Below are positions 35,618 through 45,671 of a stretch of DNA of 64,000 nucleotides, in pieces; position 1 is the stretch's first letter; every line of letters begins with the position of its first letter. The notes beneath the pieces were generated by a model. That model saw nothing but the letters and a program-made list of their open reading frames with translations, made no database searches and had not been told where the DNA came from. The translations under genes were made by a program, and so were the position numbers. This stretch comes from Gammaproteobacteria bacterium (lineage in GTDB: Bacteria > Pseudomonadota > Gammaproteobacteria > Pseudomonadales > Ketobacteraceae): the NCBI GenBank assembly GCA_013178375.1, contig JABLXQ010000024.1, positions 26,784 through 90,783 of the forward strand, read 5' to 3'.

Positions 35618-35681
35618 GGCAAGAATCCTTGTTTGTTTTTATGTCGCATTTTTCGCAGTGGAGAGCAATGCAAAAAATGGA

Positions 35682-37076
35682 TTATTTCTCTATCAGCTCC
35701 GGCGAACCCCGCCCCATATAGCGGGCCAGATTACGATGGAAATTCGTAATCTTCTGTTCCTGATGGGGATTCGGTAACGCGCCACGGAAGCCGCGATTGC
35801 GCATGCCTTTCTGCACGGCCGCCATGTTGGAGAAATCCTGCGCCAGAACTTTGCGCCATTTTTCCTCGGTTGGCTCGGCATAAACCCACGGCGCCTTCGG
35901 CTCTCCACCTTCAGGGTAACGCTCCAATGCATAGGCTTCAAAAATACATTTGTTGGGATCGTTGCCGTAGGGACGGGTACGGTAACCCAGCAGGAAGGTC
36001 AGCCCGGGAATGAAGGACATATTGGGGAATATGTGCCAGGCCAGGCCTGCTTTGGCAAGTTTGTCGGGATCGATGGTCGGCCAGATCACGCCACGGGCAG
36101 CATCATCACGCTTGGCGGATTCGTACCAGTGTTCATGCACTTCATGCGCCGGCGTACCTTCAGGCAACTCGTCAACAAGTCGTTTGGCAGCGTTAACCAG
36201 TGTTGGTGTGGTACTGCCGCGAATAGTTTCCCAGAAATCATCCTGCATTTGCGCAATTGTCTTGCGCGCATCCGGCCCTTTGCCAGCCCGCGTAACGGTA
36301 GTCGTGGCCGCCGAGGTGTTTTCTTCAGGATTTTTGGAGTCAAAGCCGTCGTGGCCGTGCAGCCCCTGCGCTTTGCTCCAGGCGTAGAAGTCGCCGTACA
36401 CACAAAGCTGCGGATGCGTACCTTCCACGTGATAAGGTTCCATGAATGCTTCAAGCGCCGTCTTCCAGTTGCAATCGAAAACGACCCACTGACGCCAGTG
36501 GTAACGCATTTTTTCAAACTCGAATTGGCTCAGCAAATCCGACGCTGGCAGCAGATATTCCAGCAACGGCTCGCAATCCGGATTCATGTTGATCCAGATC
36601 CAGCCACCCCAGGTATCCACTTTGATTTCGTTGAGCTTGGTACGCTCGTCGTTAAGAATACCTTTCCAATCTTCCTTATCCAGAATGCGCGTACATTTTC
36701 CTTCCAGGTTGTACGTCCAACCATGGAATCCGCAGACAAAATTCTGCTTTCTGCCGCAGGCACTGTGAGCGCCTTCAGGGACATCCACCAGTTGACGACC
36801 GCGATGGGAGCAGACGTTATAAAACGCCTTAAGAGTTTCCGGACCCGACCGTACGATCACGATGGATTCGTCCATGATATCGTAGGTAATGAAATTGCCG
36901 ACTTCCGGAATTTCCTCGACACGTCCAGCGTGCTGCCACACTTGCGACCAGAGTCTGTCCCTTTCATCCTGAGCATATTCAGGGCTTGTGAATGCTTCCA
37001 CTGAATAGATCAGAGGTTCGGAAAGGTCTTCCACTTGGATGATTTTGTTGGGATCAATATCGGCCCTTTTATTCAT
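35682..37076 (-). CDS. Rieske non-heme iron oxygenase, alpha subunit
   Basis: A 464-residue oxygenase. The Rieske cluster ligands are Cys89-x-His91 and Cys115-x2-His118 (CGFHGWTYNLEG). The catalytic domain has MEPYHVEGTH with iron ligands His216 and His221 and the preceding Glu213 in the place often held by Asp. No beta-subunit, reductase or ferredoxin gene follows, so it is likely a homotrimer using a separate reductase. It could hydroxylate a ring or demethylate an ether. It precedes the aldehyde dehydrogenase gene and follows the Baeyer-Villiger gene. Confidence 0.93.
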   Translation of the reverse strand: MNKRADIDPNKIIQVEDLSEPLIYSVEAFTSPEYAQDERDRLWSQVWQHAGRVEEIPEVGNFITYDIMDESIVIVRSGPETLKAFYNVCSHRGRQLVDVPEGAHSACGRKQNFVCGFHGWTYNLEGKCTRILDKEDWKGILNDERTKLNEIKVDTWGGWIWINMNPDCEPLLEYLLPASDLLSQFEFEKMRYHWRQWVVFDCNWKTALEAFMEPYHVEGTHPQLCVYGDFYAWSKAQGLHGHDGFDSKNPEENTSAATTTVTRAGKGPDARKTIAQMQDDFWETIRGSTTPTLVNAAKRLVDELPEGTPAHEVHEHWYESAKRDDAARGVIWPTIDPDKLAKAGLAWHIFPNMSFIPGLTFLLGYRTRPYGNDPNKCIFEAYALERYPEGGEPKAPWVYAEPTEEKWRKVLAQDFSNMAAVQKGMRNRGFRGALPNPHQEQKITNFHRNLARYMGRGSPELIEK

Positions 37077-37182
37077 AATATTCTCCAGCCGTGAAGATTT
37101 AACTTTCGAACAGATAGCGGAAACCCGGGTCGCTTAACGTGCCCGGGTCTGGCCTTCAAATTCGGCAAAGGTGGTCGACGAA

Positions 37183-39036
37183 TCAGTCCTTTCCAAGAAT
37201 CAGACCCTCCAATTCACCTTTGTCACGCCACTCCTGCATCAGCTTCTGGAACGCATCCCATCCGGGACCATAGGATTCACCCAGATACCAGCGGAGTTTC
37301 TGCCCGCCTTCGCTATCGACTTGCGCTTCGCCTTCGTTATTGAAATAGCTGGGCGTACATTCACGCTGGAACTGCGAGATGTCGAAGGCAGTCTCACGCA
37401 CATGCTTGACCCATGCGTCCTGAGCATCCTGGCGTGGCTCCACCGATTTGACGCCGCGAGACAGCGCTTCCTTGATGATATAAGCGATGTGCTGGCCCTG
37501 GCGGTTAAACGTCTCGGTGGTGGTAGCGTTGAAGCCACCCTGATAAAAGCCGACGAAAAACTGGTTGGGGAAACCACGGCTCATCATCCCGTGCAGTGTT
37601 TCGTAACCGTCAGACCAATTTTTATAGATTGAAAGACCATCACGCCCCTCAATCACATCAATACCCCAGCGGCGATCCAGGTCACTGGTGACCTCAAATC
37701 CGCTGGCGAAGATCATGCAGTCGATTTCGTATTCCTGACCGTTCGCAACAAAGCCCTTCTCTGTCATGCACTCGACGCCCTGAGTGGCCGACACATCGAT
37801 CAATTTCACGTTGGGGCGGTTGAAAGTGGTGTAGAAATCATCATTGGAACAGGGGCGCTTGCACAGGAAGCGATACCATGGCTTCAATGCAGCAGCCGTG
37901 CCCTTGTCCTTCACAATGGTGTCTACGCGATTGCGGAGTCGTTCCATTACCCGATAATCCATGACGTCGCGGCGAGCCATGAATTCTTCCGGTGAAGTGG
38001 GCCAACCGCCCGCCTCGAACTCCGCAACCAGATTGCGATTGATTTCAGTCCAGATATCGCAGATCAGATCCTGATCCCCCGGCGCGAAGGTGTCGATGGT
38101 CGCGCGCTGGAAGTTCGCCTGCCTCTCTTTCTGCCAGCCGGGTTTCAGTGTCTTCACCCATTCCGGATCAGTGGGCGTGTTTCTGCGCTCATCAACCGTC
38201 GATGGCGTGCGCTGCAAAACATAGAGCTGTTTGGCAAAGCGACCCAGATAAGGAACGGCCTGGATGGCGGTCGCGCCAGTGCCGATGATGGCGACACGTT
38301 TGTCCGCCAGCTTGCTGAGTTCCGGACTTCTGTAACTGCCACCGGTAAATTCATAATCCCAGCGGGCCGTATGGAACATCTTGCCTTTGAATTCGTGGAT
38401 GCCGGGGATGCCAGGCAATTTCGGAATGTTCAGCAGACCATTGGCCATCACAACGAAACGGGCGCGAATTTCATCGCCACGATTGGTTTTCACGCGCCAG
38501 CGCTTGATGCTTTCATCCCATTTCATTCCGGAAACCAGGGTATGAAACAGTGCTTTTTCATACAGGCCAAAGCGATCGGCGATGCTGCGGATGTAGTCGT
38601 AAATTTCGAAACCATCTGAAAACTTTTTCGACGGCATGAAACCCATTTCTTCCAGCATCGGAAGATAGCAATAGGCGTCGTTATCGCACTGGATTCCAGG
38701 ATAGCGGTTCCAGTACCACACACCGCCAAAGTCGCCGGCGTGATCTATGTTGCGTACGTTTGCAACCCCCGCTTTCTTCAGCTGCACGCCAGCCAGCAAA
38801 CCTGACCAGCCTCCACCCAACACGGCGACATCAAGATCTTCGAAAATGGAATCGCGCGGTTTTACCGGCGTGTGCGGATCAGCTTCATAGGATTCAGAAA
38901 ATTCTTCCGCCGGTCGCACATACTGCTTCTGGCCTTCCGGACGGACCCGGATTTCCCGTTGCTGCCGGTATTTTTCTCTCAACGCCGGAATATCGACTTC
39001 TCCAGCCGGTGGCACGTTAGTCGCTTTGCACTTCAT
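37183..39036 (-). CDS. Flavin Baeyer-Villiger-type monooxygenase
   Basis: A 617-residue FAD monooxygenase: GGGWSG for FAD (74-79), the Baeyer-Villiger fingerprint FKGKMFHTARWD (F216 to D227, pattern F-x-G-x3-H-x3-W-D), and GTGATA for NADPH (252-257). The long N-terminal extension (about 65 residues) is typical of large-substrate enzymes such as cyclopentadecanone or steroid monooxygenases. It converts a ketone to an ester or lactone. Upstream, at 39113-39146, lies the same AT-rich element seen before the IclR gene, so IclR control is plausible. Confidence 0.93.
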   Translation of the reverse strand: MKCKATNVPPAGEVDIPALREKYRQQREIRVRPEGQKQYVRPAEEFSESYEADPHTPVKPRDSIFEDLDVAVLGGGWSGLLAGVQLKKAGVANVRNIDHAGDFGGVWYWNRYPGIQCDNDAYCYLPMLEEMGFMPSKKFSDGFEIYDYIRSIADRFGLYEKALFHTLVSGMKWDESIKRWRVKTNRGDEIRARFVVMANGLLNIPKLPGIPGIHEFKGKMFHTARWDYEFTGGSYRSPELSKLADKRVAIIGTGATAIQAVPYLGRFAKQLYVLQRTPSTVDERRNTPTDPEWVKTLKPGWQKERQANFQRATIDTFAPGDQDLICDIWTEINRNLVAEFEAGGWPTSPEEFMARRDVMDYRVMERLRNRVDTIVKDKGTAAALKPWYRFLCKRPCSNDDFYTTFNRPNVKLIDVSATQGVECMTEKGFVANGQEYEIDCMIFASGFEVTSDLDRRWGIDVIEGRDGLSIYKNWSDGYETLHGMMSRGFPNQFFVGFYQGGFNATTTETFNRQGQHIAYIIKEALSRGVKSVEPRQDAQDAWVKHVRETAFDISQFQRECTPSYFNNEGEAQVDSEGGQKLRWYLGESYGPGWDAFQKLMQEWRDKGELEGLILGKD

Positions 39037-39112
39037 AGTCCGTTCTCTTTTTTATTTGGCATTGATCCGGCAACTCGCCGAGCTTTTCAGACATTGCCAC
39101 GGCTGAAAGCTA

Positions 39113-39146
39113 TTGTAAATATAGAATGCTGTTTTATATATTGAAC
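39113..39146. promoter_or_regulatory. AT-rich palindrome shared with the IclR promoter (site 1)
   Basis: TTGTAAATATAGAATGCTG then TTTTATATATTGAAC. The core ATATAGAAT-GCT-GTTTTATAT is a near palindrome (ATATAGAA / ATATAAAA). An almost identical sequence lies at 45825-45858. It is 77 bases upstream of the Baeyer-Villiger gene start. Confidence 0.7.
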
Positions 39147-39147
39147 G

Positions 39148-39888
39148 TTATGACATTACCCGGCCGCCGTTCACACCCAGCGTCTGGCCCGTGATGTAGC
39201 CTGCCTGTTCTGATGCCAGAAATGCACAGGCGGTTGCGATGTCTTCAGGACTACCGGCCCGCTTCATGGGCGATGCCGCGATCTGCTTCTCAATGTCGAC
39301 TGGCGATTTGCGCAGCATTGGCGTGTCGACAAAGCCTGGCGGAATGTTGTTTACGGTAATGCCTTTGGCTGCAAGTTCCAGTGCAAGGGATTTTGTGAAC
39401 GCGATGACGCCACCTTTCGAAGCGGAGTAGTGGCACATCATCGGCGCACCGGTTTGTGCAGATGAAGACGAAATGTTGATGATCCTGCCCCAACCCGATT
39501 TCAGCATATCGGGAATGATTTCCTGGCAGCACAGCATCGGCCCTTTGATATTGATGGCCATGATGCGGTCGATCATTTCTTCGGAAATATCCATGAACGG
39601 CGTAAACGACGAGATACCCGCGTTGTTCACCAGAATGGAAATAGGGCCAAACGCCTGGCGGGTCAGTTGAGCAGCGTGGGCAATATCGGATTTTGCAGAA
39701 GCATCACCGACGCAGGCGATAGCGCGCCCTCCCGCCTTTACGATCATTGCAACGGTTTGTTCCGCGCTGTCACCGCTCAGATCCCACACCGACACTGCGG
39801 CGCCATCCTGCGCAAGCTGCAGGCTGATCGCACGACCAATCCCGCTACCTCCGCCAGTAACCACAGCGACCTTGTTTTTTAATGACAT
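39148..39888 (-). CDS. Short-chain dehydrogenase/reductase
   Basis: A 246-residue classical SDR: TGGGSGIGRA, NNAG, YSASKGG, and a C-terminal GQTLGVNGG. It is similar in length to 3-oxoacyl reductases and alcohol dehydrogenases of this class. GGAG lies nine bases before the ATG. It ends 112 bases upstream of the Baeyer-Villiger start, so it may be transcribed with it. A perfect TetR-type palindrome lies 67 bases upstream. It probably makes the ketone for the Baeyer-Villiger step or reduces one. The partner reaction is inferred. Confidence 0.92.
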   Translation of the reverse strand: MSLKNKVAVVTGGGSGIGRAISLQLAQDGAAVSVWDLSGDSAEQTVAMIVKAGGRAIACVGDASAKSDIAHAAQLTRQAFGPISILVNNAGISSFTPFMDISEEMIDRIMAINIKGPMLCCQEIIPDMLKSGWGRIINISSSSAQTGAPMMCHYSASKGGVIAFTKSLALELAAKGITVNNIPPGFVDTPMLRKSPVDIEKQIAASPMKRAGSPEDIATACAFLASEQAGYITGQTLGVNGGRVMS

Positions 39889-39954
39889 GGATTATTTCTC
39901 CAAATTGGCTGGCATTGTTGGATCGGCATCTATTTTCCGACAGCATGGATTAAT

Positions 39955-39970
39955 AATACCGGTCGGTATT
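39955..39970. promoter_or_regulatory. TetR-type operator AATACCG-GT-CGGTATT
   Basis: A perfect seven-base inverted repeat in the 258-base gap upstream of the SDR, between it and the TetR gene at 40147. Its form is typical of TetR-family operators. The gap 39889-40146 contains nothing else that I can support. Confidence 0.75.
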
Positions 39971-40146
39971 TTTATATGTCAAGCCAGAGAAAGACGCAAA
40001 CAGCAGGGAATTCCCGCCCTTTTCAGATAAGGGCGAGAGATGTGCGAAGCCTTTTAAGCAAAGAAGGGCGCGAAAAAAGGGGAGAGAAAGAGAGGGATGG
40101 AACTTTGTTCTACAGGTTAACTTTCATTTATAGAACAACTGGGTAA

Positions 40147-40839
40147 CTACCAGTTCGGTCGGGCCAGCAGCAATGTCCGCACCGCACGCTCAACCCATTG
40201 TTTCCGCTGCAGATCAGACACATCGCGCTTGGACAACATCACATTGATATACCAGCCGCGGATCATGTGGATGAACACTTCCGCCACACCATCCGGATCC
40301 TTGCAGGGAATGCTCTCGGCAACGGCGCACTGGCGGATAAAATCGGCTATTCGCTTGATACCGATTTCGGTTCTCTCCGCAGCGGCCACACCCAGTTCCG
40401 GAAAACGATGAATTTCGCTGTAGATCAAATGGTTCACAGCAAGCTCGTCATTTTCCAGACTGAGTTTCAGGGTGCTGTTGGCATACGCCTTCAATCCCTC
40501 CTCCAGGCTGGGCGAGCCGGAATCGACACCCAATGAAGCCCACGGTGAATAGCGCTCGATTTGCCGCTTCAGGATGGCGCGAAACAAATGTTCTTTCGAA
40601 GGGTATCGCGAATACAGCGTGGTCTTGGACATTCCGGCGGTTTTGACGATTTTCGTCACTGACGCCGCGCCGTAGCCCTGATCCTGGAATTCCTGCAGCG
40701 CCACAGTCAGCAGCGTATCTTCTATATCAGCGACGTCTTCCGGCCTTGGACGTCCGCGCGGTCGACTGGGCTCGACCTTTACCGGTTTTCTGACTGCCAT
40801 CGTTTTGCCGCTGGATTTTGCTGATGCCTTCGATTTCAT
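40147..40839 (-). CDS. TetR-family transcriptional regulator
   Basis: A 230-residue regulator. After a basic N-terminus (PRGRPRP) comes the HTH: VALQEFQDQGYGAASVTKIVKTAGMSKTTLYSRYPSKEHLF. The C-terminal domain (AefR-type layout) carries the hydrophobic ligand pocket. It lies between an SDR and a ligase gene on the same strand and likely binds the palindrome at 39955. The basic tail before the HTH is typical of PhaD- and AefR-like regulators. Confidence 0.9.
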   Translation of the reverse strand: MKSKASAKSSGKTMAVRKPVKVEPSRPRGRPRPEDVADIEDTLLTVALQEFQDQGYGAASVTKIVKTAGMSKTTLYSRYPSKEHLFRAILKRQIERYSPWASLGVDSGSPSLEEGLKAYANSTLKLSLENDELAVNHLIYSEIHRFPELGVAAAERTEIGIKRIADFIRQCAVAESIPCKDPDGVAEVFIHMIRGWYINVMLSKRDVSDLQRKQWVERAVRTLLLARPNW

Positions 40840-40939
40840 AGTATTTGCGAGGATGCTATTGACAGGGCGCTACAGTAACAGATTTTCTGCGGACCTGCCT
40901 ATTCCCTTCAACACTGTGAATTCGCCGGCTTCACAAACG

Positions 40940-42643
40940 TCACGCATTTCCCTGTTTGAGCCGTTTGGTGGCCAGCGCCTGCAATTCAGAACTCTTGACC
41001 TTAGCACTGCCCGTCCATTGCAGTTCATCTTCACCAAAAAACAGAATCCGGCGCGGCACCTTGAAACTGGCGAGCTGTTCTTTGACAAAGGTGCGCACAG
41101 CATCCTCTGTCAATTCAAATCCGTCCTGCGGCACGATGCAGGCCACCACCAGCTCGCCCAGCAATTCATCGGGAACACCCACCGTTTTCGTGATCTTCAC
41201 GCCGGGACACTGGGCAATGACCGTATCGATTTCCACGGGCGAGACGTTGGCACCGCCGGTCTTGATGATGTCATTGAGTCGCCCTTCCCAATGCAGACGG
41301 CCCTGGTCATCGAAATAGCCGCCATCGCCAGTGTGGAAGAAACCGTCTGCATCCAGAACTTCATCCAGAGGAATGCCGATATAGCCGAGCATGAGCGTAG
41401 GCCCCTTGACTGCTATCTCACCGCGTTCACCCATGGGCACCAGTTGTCCCGTAAGAGGATCCACAATTTTGATGGTGTTGCCCGCTACTGGCTGGCCATG
41501 ACTGTCACCCGTCACTTCCTTGGGCGTATTGGCGGGAAAGGCTGAGCTCAGCGTGAACGTCTCGGTATTGCCGTAGCAGTGCGTAGCGTCGATCCAACTG
41601 GAAGTCACCGTGGGATGACTGGCGAGGGGCGAATTGGCATCGATGTACTTCAGTGCGGAAAGATCAACATCAAGCCAGTTCTTCGCATCAACCAGCTGTG
41701 CCCACTGATGAGGCCAGGCAAATATATAGGAAACACGTTCAGCTTCCATGATGGAAAGCGCTTCTTCCGGCTGAAACGTTCGTTGCAGGATCAGTGATCC
41801 ACCAGCGGAAAGTGTGCCGCCGACACCCATTGCAAAATTACCTGACCAGAAAAAGCCGTTCGTAGTAATAGACCGAACATCCTGATCCAGGCCCAGCCAT
41901 TGACGCCAGCGCCACAGCTGCAGGCAAACCCCGCGATGCGCGCTGAGAATACCTTTGGGTTTACCGGTGGAACCAGAAGAAAAAAACAGTACACCTGGAT
42001 CTGATGGCGACACAGTGGCTGCAGTAGCATCAACCAGCTCGGGTGAAATATCCTTGCCGCGGGCCAGAAAGCTGGCCCAGCCTTCGATTGCACCGACAGA
42101 TTCGTTACTATCCACCATCGCCAGATAACGCAAAAAAGGAAACTTGTGGGAAATCAGTTTGCCCGGAGTTGCCGTGGCAATCTTCGGCTCCAGCTCCAAC
42201 AAAATGGCCGCAAAATCTTTTTTGAGAACGCTGCGTTCCAGCAACAGCACTGAACAGCCGGAATTTCCCAACAGAACCTGTAACTCCGCCGGAGTCGAGA
42301 ATGTATTCAGGGTGGTGGCCACTCCACCCGCCAGTGCCGTACCAAACGCCGACGATAAAAATTCCAGCCGATTTGTCATCAGGATTCCGACACGAGTGCC
42401 CTTGCCCACTCCGCAGGCCAGCAAGGCACGCGCCACATCCACCGAGCGCAACCACAGATCGGTGTAAGTCCAGCGCTCAACACCATCCGATCCCCGCAGC
42501 GCAGCCGCTTCTCTTGAACCGAAGCGGTCAGCCACTTCTTTAAGGTATCCTCCCAGGGTAAGTGCGCCAATGCCTTCTTCTTCGGCCAGCGGAATACCCC
42601 GCACCAGGGACAAGCCTTTTACAGTGTTTGCGGACATGGTCAT
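40940..42643 (-). CDS. Acyl-CoA synthetase (AMP-forming)
   Basis: A 567-residue ligase: P-loop FFSSGSTGKPKG, A5 YGNTETF, A7-A8 FFHTGDGGYFD and GRLNDIIKTGGANVSP; C-terminal TGSAKVK. It is a close paralogue of 25967-27715 (same N-terminus SLVRGIPL-EE and same hinge). The pair probably activates related acids. AAAGG precedes the ATG by seven bases. The TTCTT-GAT-AAGAA palindrome at 42721-42733 lies in its upstream gap. Confidence 0.93.
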   Translation of the reverse strand: MTMSANTVKGLSLVRGIPLAEEEGIGALTLGGYLKEVADRFGSREAAALRGSDGVERWTYTDLWLRSVDVARALLACGVGKGTRVGILMTNRLEFLSSAFGTALAGGVATTLNTFSTPAELQVLLGNSGCSVLLLERSVLKKDFAAILLELEPKIATATPGKLISHKFPFLRYLAMVDSNESVGAIEGWASFLARGKDISPELVDATAATVSPSDPGVLFFSSGSTGKPKGILSAHRGVCLQLWRWRQWLGLDQDVRSITTNGFFWSGNFAMGVGGTLSAGGSLILQRTFQPEEALSIMEAERVSYIFAWPHQWAQLVDAKNWLDVDLSALKYIDANSPLASHPTVTSSWIDATHCYGNTETFTLSSAFPANTPKEVTGDSHGQPVAGNTIKIVDPLTGQLVPMGERGEIAVKGPTLMLGYIGIPLDEVLDADGFFHTGDGGYFDDQGRLHWEGRLNDIIKTGGANVSPVEIDTVIAQCPGVKITKTVGVPDELLGELVVACIVPQDGFELTEDAVRTFVKEQLASFKVPRRILFFGEDELQWTGSAKVKSSELQALATKRLKQGNA

Positions 42644-42932
42644 GTGTCTACCTTTTCATAATCGATGTCGTGCCGAATGCTCATTGACATTTACAGGCGC
42701 GGCAATTGCGTTACCAAAAATTCTTGATAAGAAAGTCTGATAATAATGGATGCATCTCCCGCAGGAATCAATCGGCCGAACCATAATTACACTGCGTATT
42801 GTAGTGCATATGGGAATGCCAAACATCGCATCCGCCCAGACTGCAAACGCACGAAATCCAGTTCGGGTGGCTCCCGAATCAGGATCCACCGCAAACTGGA
42901 CATCCACTCAGTTTCTTGTCTGGCCCGGCTGG

Positions 42933-44060
42933 TTATTTAGCCCGGCTTGGCAACTCAACAATCGCTACACCAGTGGCCGACGTTTCGCCTCTGTGGGTTT
43001 CTGCCATCTGACTGATTTCCACCAGGTGCTTGCCGTCTTCAACAAATTTACGGACAACGGTACCGTTGATAAAAATGGCATCACCATCAGGATTGTGGCG
43101 GCGAACCTGGCACTTGCTCTTGCGCAGGAAACCGTCGTCACCCATCCAGTTGGTGAGTTGATGCGTCAACCAGGAGCAGCGCTCTGGACCATAGTCATAG
43201 GCACCCGGTGCGCCCACTTCCAGTGCAAACGCCTCATCCCAATGAACACGCTCAGGACAATCAGGCACATTGAAACGGTTCTTGATACCCAGGCCAGGAT
43301 GCGCCTGCTGCATTTTCCACGCGAGCTTGTTGGCGCGAATATACAGACCACCCCAGCCCTGCGCATAGCAGATGAAGCCGGTTACGGTCATCGGACCTTT
43401 CATCAGGGTCGGCAGCTCTTCGCCTTCCTTGACGTCTTCCCAGTAACGCGGAGTCGCGCCACGGATTTCTTCTTTCGCGTACAGCTGGCTGAATTCGGCC
43501 AGTTGTTCTTCGCTGTACGGCTCAACCTTGCCGCGCACGTCGGTGTACTTGGTGCCACGCTCACGCGCTTCGTCACGATCAGTACGGAATACCCACGAAT
43601 CCGCTTCAGCAACCTTGTCGCCATGCTGGTTGAAGAAGTCGACGTGGTAGATCTGCTGAAAAGCACGGCCGGCAAACTTGGTCTTATGCTCAACCAGATC
43701 TTTCAGATAGGCTTCGGTAGTGATGACGTCATTGCGCAACACCGGTTTGTGCCAGGTCCAGTCGGCGCCGGCCCACATTGCGTGCACACCCGACAAGCCA
43801 CCGCAATAGCCGGAAATCAGTCGGCTGGTGGTGAACAGGAAACTGGGCAGTGCAACGACAGAACCGTACTTGGTTTTGGCCGCGTATTCAGGATCGCACC
43901 ACAGCGGGTTGTCGTCGCCGATGCCGTGAGCGTAGTGACGGATCGCGTCACGGGTGGCTTCGTAGTTCCACGGCTCGATTGTGTTGGTGATCTTGACGCC
44001 AATGCGCTCGCGCAGCTCGGCCAGACCCTGTTCAGTTATTTTCGGAAATTTCGCAGTCAT
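42933..44060 (-). CDS. FAS1/MaoC-like double-hotdog dehydratase, divergent copy
   Basis: A 375-residue double-hotdog protein. The N-terminal motif reads DDNPLWCD where its paralogues have NPLHWD or NLLHYD, so the catalytic-type His is replaced by Trp. The second unit has HWDEAFALEVGAPGAYDYG. The N-terminal half may be structural, with activity carried by the other half, as in some fused hydratases. GAGGAG precedes the ATG by ten bases. It follows the ligase gene at 44106 by 45 bases, so the two are likely co-transcribed. Function as an enoyl-CoA hydratase/dehydratase is by family. Confidence 0.82.
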   Translation of the reverse strand: MTAKFPKITEQGLAELRERIGVKITNTIEPWNYEATRDAIRHYAHGIGDDNPLWCDPEYAAKTKYGSVVALPSFLFTTSRLISGYCGGLSGVHAMWAGADWTWHKPVLRNDVITTEAYLKDLVEHKTKFAGRAFQQIYHVDFFNQHGDKVAEADSWVFRTDRDEARERGTKYTDVRGKVEPYSEEQLAEFSQLYAKEEIRGATPRYWEDVKEGEELPTLMKGPMTVTGFICYAQGWGGLYIRANKLAWKMQQAHPGLGIKNRFNVPDCPERVHWDEAFALEVGAPGAYDYGPERCSWLTHQLTNWMGDDGFLRKSKCQVRRHNPDGDAIFINGTVVRKFVEDGKHLVEISQMAETHRGETSATGVAIVELPSRAK

Positions 44061-44105
44061 CTCTACTTTTCTCCTCGGTTTTCAATTGCCGGCCGCTGCC
44101 GTCAG

Positions 44106-45671
44106 TTAATGGATGGCGGCAGCCGCTTTGGCAGCTTCGCGTTCGCGCAGTACTTTGCGATGAACTTTGCCTGCCGGCGTTTTGGGAAGTTCACCCACAA
44201 ATTCAATGTGACGCGGGAATTCATGCTGGCTTAACTTCTCGCGCGTGAAAGTTTGCAGTTCAGTAACAAATTCGGCGCTGGGTTCACGGTTGCTGACCAC
44301 AAAGGCTTTCGCAACCTGACCGCGCGTATCGTCAGGCACACCGATAACGCCCACTTCAATAACGTTGTCATGTTTGAGCATGGTGTGCTCGATTTCCACC
44401 GCGCTCATGGTCCAGCCGGCGGAAATGATCACGTCATCGGCCCGGCCGCAATGATAGAGATAGCCTTCCTCATCAAGTTTTGCGCGATCCTTGGTGGTCT
44501 CCCAGTGATCCTTTTTCCACAGCATCAACTCGCCAACTTCACCGGCTTCGGTAGGCGTGCCATCAGGCCGCTGCACCTGGAGTTTCAAACCAGGAATCGG
44601 CTTGCCCAGCGAACCCGGCTTGACCTTGAAATCTTCTGCGCCGGGATAGTTGACCAGCACCACACCAATTTCAGTGGTGCCATACATGCTGCACGCGGGC
44701 ACATGAAAGTACTGGTCGATGAACTCCAGCGTCGCCGGATCAATCGGTTCGCCGGTGAACGACAGTTTTTTAAAGCAGAATTTGAACTTGTCTGCCTGGC
44801 CGGTGTTTTTCATCATCCGGTAATGCGTGGCAGCAGCCGACATGTTGGTGATTTTGAAATCCTGCAGCGCTTTCAGCAGTCGCACCGCATCAAAACGACC
44901 TGCGAATGTGCCCGTGGTAACGCCCAGGGCCAGCGGGGCCAATGTTCCGTGCCACAATCCGTGTCCCCAGGCAGGGGAAGACGGGCAGAAAAATTCGTCA
45001 CCCGGACGAATACCGGTGCCATAAAGCGCTGCAAACATCAGCGTGACAATCGCCTTGTGCGTGTGCTTGACCGCAGCCGGCAATTCGCGCGTGGTGCCCG
45101 AAGTGTACTGAAATACCGCAAGATCATTGGCTTTGGTCTTGGGTTCGTAACGGGCAGGATACTGTTGAATTTCCTCCAGTAGTCCGCCGTCTGCCACCAC
45201 AACCCGCAAGCCAGGGGTCTGACGCGCAAGCTCCGCCTTTTCAGCATTGGTGATCAGAATCGTCGGCTTGCAATCATCGATGCGAAGCCGCAGGGCATCC
45301 GGTCCGAACAGTGTGAACAGCGGTACGCTGATCGCGCCGCTTTGCATTGCGCCAAACAGGCAAACATAAAACGGCAGCGACGGCTCCAGCATAAAAGCGA
45401 TCCGGTCGCCTGGCTGAACGCCATTGGCATCAAGCCAGTGCGCAAAACGGGCGGAACCAGCGGATAGCGTGTCAAAGCTGATTATCTCGTCGCTGCCATC
45501 GGCGCGGGCAATGCGCACAGCGGCGCGGCCGGAGCCATCGGCATGACGGGTAATACATTCGTGAGCAATGTTGAGGTGTTCCCTGTCGCCATCAAACAGA
45601 TCCCACAGCGCGGCTGAATTGGCATGCGTCTGCGCATCCGCGTAGGTGGAATATTCTGTGAGTCTTGCCAT
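44106..45671 (-). CDS. Acyl-CoA synthetase (AMP-forming), variant P-loop
   Basis: A 521-residue ligase, related to medium-chain and benzoate-type ligases by its length and blocks. The usual P-loop TSGTTG-PKG reads YTSGTTRELPAAVKHTH, lacking the normal Gly and PKG. The other motifs are normal: MYGTTEIG, YLYHCGRADDVIISAG, and TPAGKVHRKVL with the A10 lysine. Known ligases with TSGTTRELP are probably active, so I would not call it dead. It is the first gene of a leftward operon with the dehydratase at 42933, and lies opposite the IclR gene. Confidence 0.9.
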   Translation of the reverse strand: MARLTEYSTYADAQTHANSAALWDLFDGDREHLNIAHECITRHADGSGRAAVRIARADGSDEIISFDTLSAGSARFAHWLDANGVQPGDRIAFMLEPSLPFYVCLFGAMQSGAISVPLFTLFGPDALRLRIDDCKPTILITNAEKAELARQTPGLRVVVADGGLLEEIQQYPARYEPKTKANDLAVFQYTSGTTRELPAAVKHTHKAIVTLMFAALYGTGIRPGDEFFCPSSPAWGHGLWHGTLAPLALGVTTGTFAGRFDAVRLLKALQDFKITNMSAAATHYRMMKNTGQADKFKFCFKKLSFTGEPIDPATLEFIDQYFHVPACSMYGTTEIGVVLVNYPGAEDFKVKPGSLGKPIPGLKLQVQRPDGTPTEAGEVGELMLWKKDHWETTKDRAKLDEEGYLYHCGRADDVIISAGWTMSAVEIEHTMLKHDNVIEVGVIGVPDDTRGQVAKAFVVSNREPSAEFVTELQTFTREKLSQHEFPRHIEFVGELPKTPAGKVHRKVLREREAAKAAAAIH

